From JANMDN01 sp031376285 (lineage in GTDB: Bacteria; Actinomycetota; Thermoleophilia; Miltoncostaeales; Miltoncostaeaceae), in contig JANMDN010000014.1 in the NCBI GenBank assembly GCA_031376285.1, forward strand, positions 1 through 44,942: 44,942 bases of DNA, written 5' to 3'. Below, piece after piece: positions 41,914 through 44,942 of the stretch. The notes below the pieces were generated by a model. That model was not told the origin of the DNA. It did no database searches and worked only from the letters and a program-made list of their open reading frames with translations. The position numbers were made by a program, and so were the translations under genes. How positions within the stretch are numbered: position 1 is the stretch's first letter; each line of letters starts with the position of its first letter.

Positions 41914-44106
41914 GGGGTCGACATCGACAACGGCCCGCACCTCACCTGAGCGAAGGCGCGGAGCCAGGTCGGCCAGGATCACCCTGAGGGGCGCCGTCGC
42001 GTCGGCCGCCCGCTCGACCCGCACGAGGATCGAGCGCCGGGTGCGACCGCGGAGGCGGTGGAGGACCGCCGGCCCAAGGACCGACGATCCCGTCGCGGCC
42101 TCGAGTCGCTCCGAGATCTCGCCGGAGATCTCCGCGACGCTCGTCGCCCGCTCACCCTCGACCACCACCCGAACCAGGTGTGAGAAGGGCGGAAAGCCGC
42201 GGTCGCGACGGCGCTCGGTCTCGCCCACGAGGAACTCCTCGACGGCGTGCCGAGCCCCGAGCTGAACCGCGCGCGCGGCCGGCTCCCACGCCTGGACGAT
42301 CACCCTCGCGTCCTCGCCCGCTCGGCGCCCGGCCCGCCCCGCGAGCTGAACGATCAGCCCGAACGCCCGCTCCTCGGAGCGAAAGTCGGGAAGCTGAAGC
42401 GGTCCATCGGCTTCGAGCACACCCGCGACGGCGATCCCCGGGAGGTCGTGCCCCTTGGCGACCATCTGCGTTCCAAGCAGGATCGCCGCGCCAGGCTTCG
42501 CAAACGCCGCCAGGATGTCGGCCACCGCCCCGCGTCCGGCCGCCCGGTCGGCGTCCAGGCGGTGCAGTCGCACCCCGGGGACGATCGTGCCGAGCGCCTC
42601 CTCAAGGCCCTGGGTGCCCGTGCCTTGGCGCATCAACTCTGCCGACGCGCACGACGGGCAAACGTCCGGAATCGGCCGTTGGAGGCCACAGTGGTGGCAT
42701 CCGAGCGCGTCAGGGGGGCGGTGGTGGACGAGGGCTACGTCGCAGTTTGGGCAGCGGGCGATCCATCCACATGACCGGCAGAGCGCCATGCGCGAGAAGC
42801 CGCGACGATTGAGCAGCAGGATCGCCTTCTCGCCGCGCGTCGCCGCATCCTGCAAGGCGTCGGCGAGGCGCGACGAGATCGGCCCGGCCCGCTGGACGCG
42901 CATGTCGACGATCTCGATGTTCGGCAGCCGCGCGCCGTCGGCGCGAGTGCGAAGCGTCGCTCGCTCGAGTGAATGCCAGGACTCTGGGCGCGGCGTCGCA
43001 GAGCCGTAGACGACGAGCGCTCCGGCGTCGCGAGCACGACGAAACGCCACCTGGCGCGCGTCGTACCGGGGGACCTGATCCTGCTTGTAGGAGCTGTCGT
43101 GCTCCTCATCGACGATCACCAGGCCGAGCCGCTCGATCGGGGCGAAGATCGCGCTCCGCGCGCCCAGTACGACGTCAACATCCCCGGATCGGATCCGACG
43201 GTCCTCGGCGACCCGCTCGCCGAGCGTCAGGCCGGAGTGCCAGACCGCAACCCTCGGGCCCAGTCGAGCGAGCAGCCTGCGCAGCGTCTGGGGTGTCAGC
43301 GCGATCTCGGGCACGAGGACGATCGTGGAGCGCCCCCGCCGACGCTCCTCCTCGATCGCCCGGAGGTAGACCTCGGTCTTGCCCGATCCGGTCACCCCAT
43401 GAAGGAGCAGCCCTCCCCCGTGATCGAGGCGACCGGTGATCGAGGCGACCGCCGCGCGTTGGTCCTCAGTGAGCGTCGGAGGCAGGTCCGGCCGAGCGTC
43501 GATCTCGCCAAACCAGTTCAGGGCCGTGCTCCCGGCCTCCTCGACGGTGAGGGTCAACACCCCATCTTCGGCCATGCGTCGAAGCGTCGACAGGGTCGTC
43601 TTCGCGACGCGGACGAGCTCGGCCGCGGGCAGCTCCCCACCGGCAGCTCGGAGCACCTCGATGATGGCCCCCCGTCGCGCTCCGGGCGCGTCCATCGACT
43701 CGACGAGGCGAGCAACCGTGGCCCGTCGCCCGGCTGCCGGAGGCTGGCCGACCCGGTAGGTCCCGTCGGGGCGCCGTCGTAGAACCCCCTCCGAGCCGGG
43801 CGGGAGGACGAGGCGCAGGGCGCTCGCAAGCGGCGCCGCGTAGTAGCGACTCACCCAGCCCGCAAGGTCAAGGAGGTGACCAGCAACCTCGGGCACGTCG
43901 ACAATCCCGGCGATGTCGACGAGCGTGCCGTCGTGCGTTGGCGCGTCTCGCCCCACGACGACACCGAGCACCGGCCTGCGCCCGAGCGGGCAGGCAACCA
44001 GAACGCCCGGGCGCGTCCGCTCCTCGAGCGCCTCGGGAACCCGGTAGTCAAACGCCCGGTCGAGCGCGCGGGCCGTGACAAGCGGGACGACCTGAGCCGC
44101 CCGCAT
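41902..44106 (-). CDS. priA: Primosomal protein N' (replication restart helicase)
   Basis: PriA reloads the replisome at stalled forks. The 734-residue protein has the N-terminal 3' DNA-binding domain, then helicase motif I HGVTGSGKTEVYL, the DEEHD box, the GSATPRPES motif, and eight zinc-binding cysteines (CRSCGWIARCPNC; GCHHCG; CPSC) that form the two zinc sites, followed by LLGTQMVAKGHD and LAGRAGR. Unlike many high-GC actinobacterial PriA proteins, which are described as lacking helicase motifs, this one appears intact. ATG 44106 has a GAGGGG ribosome site; GTG 44115 is possible. It lies 40 bases after metK. Confidence 0.93.
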   Translation of the reverse strand: MRAAQVVPLVTARALDRAFDYRVPEALEERTRPGVLVACPLGRRPVLGVVVGRDAPTHDGTLVDIAGIVDVPEVAGHLLDLAGWVSRYYAAPLASALRLVLPPGSEGVLRRRPDGTYRVGQPPAAGRRATVARLVESMDAPGARRGAIIEVLRAAGGELPAAELVRVAKTTLSTLRRMAEDGVLTLTVEEAGSTALNWFGEIDARPDLPPTLTEDQRAAVASITGRLDHGGGLLLHGVTGSGKTEVYLRAIEEERRRGRSTIVLVPEIALTPQTLRRLLARLGPRVAVWHSGLTLGERVAEDRRIRSGDVDVVLGARSAIFAPIERLGLVIVDEEHDSSYKQDQVPRYDARQVAFRRARDAGALVVYGSATPRPESWHSLERATLRTRADGARLPNIEIVDMRVQRAGPISSRLADALQDAATRGEKAILLLNRRGFSRMALCRSCGWIARCPNCDVALVHHRPPDALGCHHCGLQRPIPDVCPSCASAELMRQGTGTQGLEEALGTIVPGVRLHRLDADRAAGRGAVADILAAFAKPGAAILLGTQMVAKGHDLPGIAVAGVLEADGPLQLPDFRSEERAFGLIVQLAGRAGRRAGEDARVIVQAWEPAARAVQLGARHAVEEFLVGETERRRDRGFPPFSHLVRVVVEGERATSVAEISGEISERLEAATGSSVLGPAVLHRLRGRTRRSILVRVERAADATAPLRVILADLAPRLRSGEVRAVVDVDPQDT

Positions 44107-44146
44107 CTGCGCTACCCCTCGGCGATCATCGGACGTCAGCCGTCGG

Positions 44147-44942
44147 TTACCCAGCGGCCTCGCGGCCGATATCGGTCGACTCCCACGTGAACCCGTCACC
44201 CGAGCGACCGAAGTGACCGTAGGCCGCTGTGGGCTGGTAGATCGGCCGCCGCAGGTTGAGGTGCTCGACGATCGCACCCGGGCGCAGGTCGAAATGCTCG
44301 GCGACCCAGCGCTCGATCTCGGCGACCGGGCGTGTCTCGGTGCCGAAGCACTCGACCATCACCGACATCGGGCGGGCCACGCCGATGGCGTACGCCACCT
44401 GCACCTCGCAGCGCTGCGCAAAGCCAGCTGCGACGACGTTCTTTGCAACCCAGCGCGCCGCGTAGGCGGCGGAGCGGTCGACCTTGGAGGGATCCTTGCC
44501 ACTGAACGCCCCGCCGCCGTGACGGGCCATGCCGCCGTAGGTGTCGACGATGATCTTTCGTCCGGTGAGCCCGCAGTCACCCATCGGCCCGCCGATCACG
44601 AAGTTGCCGGTCGGGTTGATGTAGGTCTTGATGCCGTCGCGCCACATCCCGGCCGCCTCGAGGACTGGCCGAATGACGTGGCTCCCGATCTCCTCGCGCA
44701 GCTGCGTGTTCTCGACGCCTGCCGCGTGCTGTGAGGAGATCACGACCGCGGTCACCTCCGTCGGGCGCCCGTTGACGTAGCGGACGGTGACCTGGGACTT
44801 TCCGTCGGGGCGAAGGTAGGTGAGGTTGTCGCGACGCGCCGCGGCGAGTCGCTCGCAGAGGCGGTGGGCGAGCGTGATCGGCATCGGCATGAGGGTGTCG
44901 GTCTCATCAGATGCGTACCCGAACATGAGCCCCTGGTCGCCG
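44147..44942 (-). CDS. metK: S-adenosylmethionine synthetase (partial, 5' end outside window)
   Basis: MetK makes SAM from methionine and ATP. The visible part starts at GDQGLMFGYASDETD, the conserved MetK hexapeptide region, and continues with MPMPITLAHRL, NPTGNFVIGGPMGDCGLTGR, DTYGGMARHGGGAFSGKDPS (phosphate-binding loop), KVDRSAAYAARWVAKN, and a normal C-terminus. About 130 N-terminal residues are cut off by the window edge. It leads the minus-strand run towards priA. Confidence 0.95.
   Translation of the reverse strand, partial: GDQGLMFGYASDETDTLMPMPITLAHRLCERLAAARRDNLTYLRPDGKSQVTVRYVNGRPTEVTAVVISSQHAAGVENTQLREEIGSHVIRPVLEAAGMWRDGIKTYINPTGNFVIGGPMGDCGLTGRKIIVDTYGGMARHGGGAFSGKDPSKVDRSAAYAARWVAKNVVAAGFAQRCEVQVAYAIGVARPMSVMVECFGTETRPVAEIERWVAEHFDLRPGAIVEHLNLRRPIYQPTAAYGHFGRSGDGFTWESTDIGREAAG

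Noticed and set aside
1..44942. CRISPR arrays, transposases, integrases, attachment repeats, rRNA or tRNA genes.
   Set aside because: Looked for by eye on both strands and not found; a tRNA and repeat search by program would be needed to exclude them fully.

Overview
The window is GC-rich, gene-dense chromosomal DNA. Housekeeping genes found here are dnaG, dgt, ppdK, dimeric-type glyS, recO, mutM/fpg, rsmB, fmt, def, priA and the 3' part of metK. GTG and TTG starts are common, stop/start overlaps (ATGA, GTGA, TTGA) are frequent, and many lone genes or first genes carry a TANNNT-like box 6-8 bases before the start codon, which predicts leaderless mRNAs. Together these point to an Actinomycetota chromosome, possibly a deep branch such as Thermoleophilia; that placement is inferred from overall character, not a search. 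I see no tRNA, rRNA, CRISPR array, insertion sequence, prophage or replication origin.

Layout. 81-7523: a LysR regulator diverges from a tightly coupled arginine succinyltransferase (AST) catabolic operon: class-III aminotransferase (astC role), astA, astD, astB, a 25-codon coupling ORF, and an M20 hydrolase that sits where AstE would be expected. 7756-9411: SRPBCC protein, quinone oxidoreductase and a tiny membrane protein. 9412-11121: dnaG on the minus strand. 11331-20481: an accessory block with a secreted Fn3/PKD protein; a minus-strand set (FHA-HTH, beta-rich protein, 53-residue zinc-ribbon protein); and, divergent from it, a 1548-residue Ser/Thr kinase-(TIR-like)-nSTAND-membrane helix-WD40 protein followed by a small charged protein and a secreted matrixin-like metalloprotease. 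20489-25537: GNAT, dgt, an unknown protein and ppdK on the minus strand. 25655-28167: glyS and a GerMN/peptidoglycan-binding/L,D-transpeptidase protein. 28424-30186: an AAA ATPase plus TOPRIM-like (DUF4276-type) pair resembling an anti-phage module. 30386-37236: recO, glutaredoxin, a pyrimidine phosphorylase-like gene/fpg/P1 peptidase operon, a PDZ-TPR exported protein, a membrane protein and a DUF429 protein. 37187-44942: minus-strand metK, priA, unknown protein, def, fmt, rsmB and a DUF3891 protein.

How genes work together. The AST genes would turn arginine into glutamate, ammonia, CO2 and succinate under the divergent LysR regulator. The kinase-STAND protein and the divergent FHA-HTH protein look like writer and reader of threonine phosphorylation in one signalling circuit, with a protease and several unrecognised small proteins as possible outputs. 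This block is the best candidate in the window for an undescribed system. The right-hand cluster is the conserved translation-initiation and replication-restart neighbourhood.
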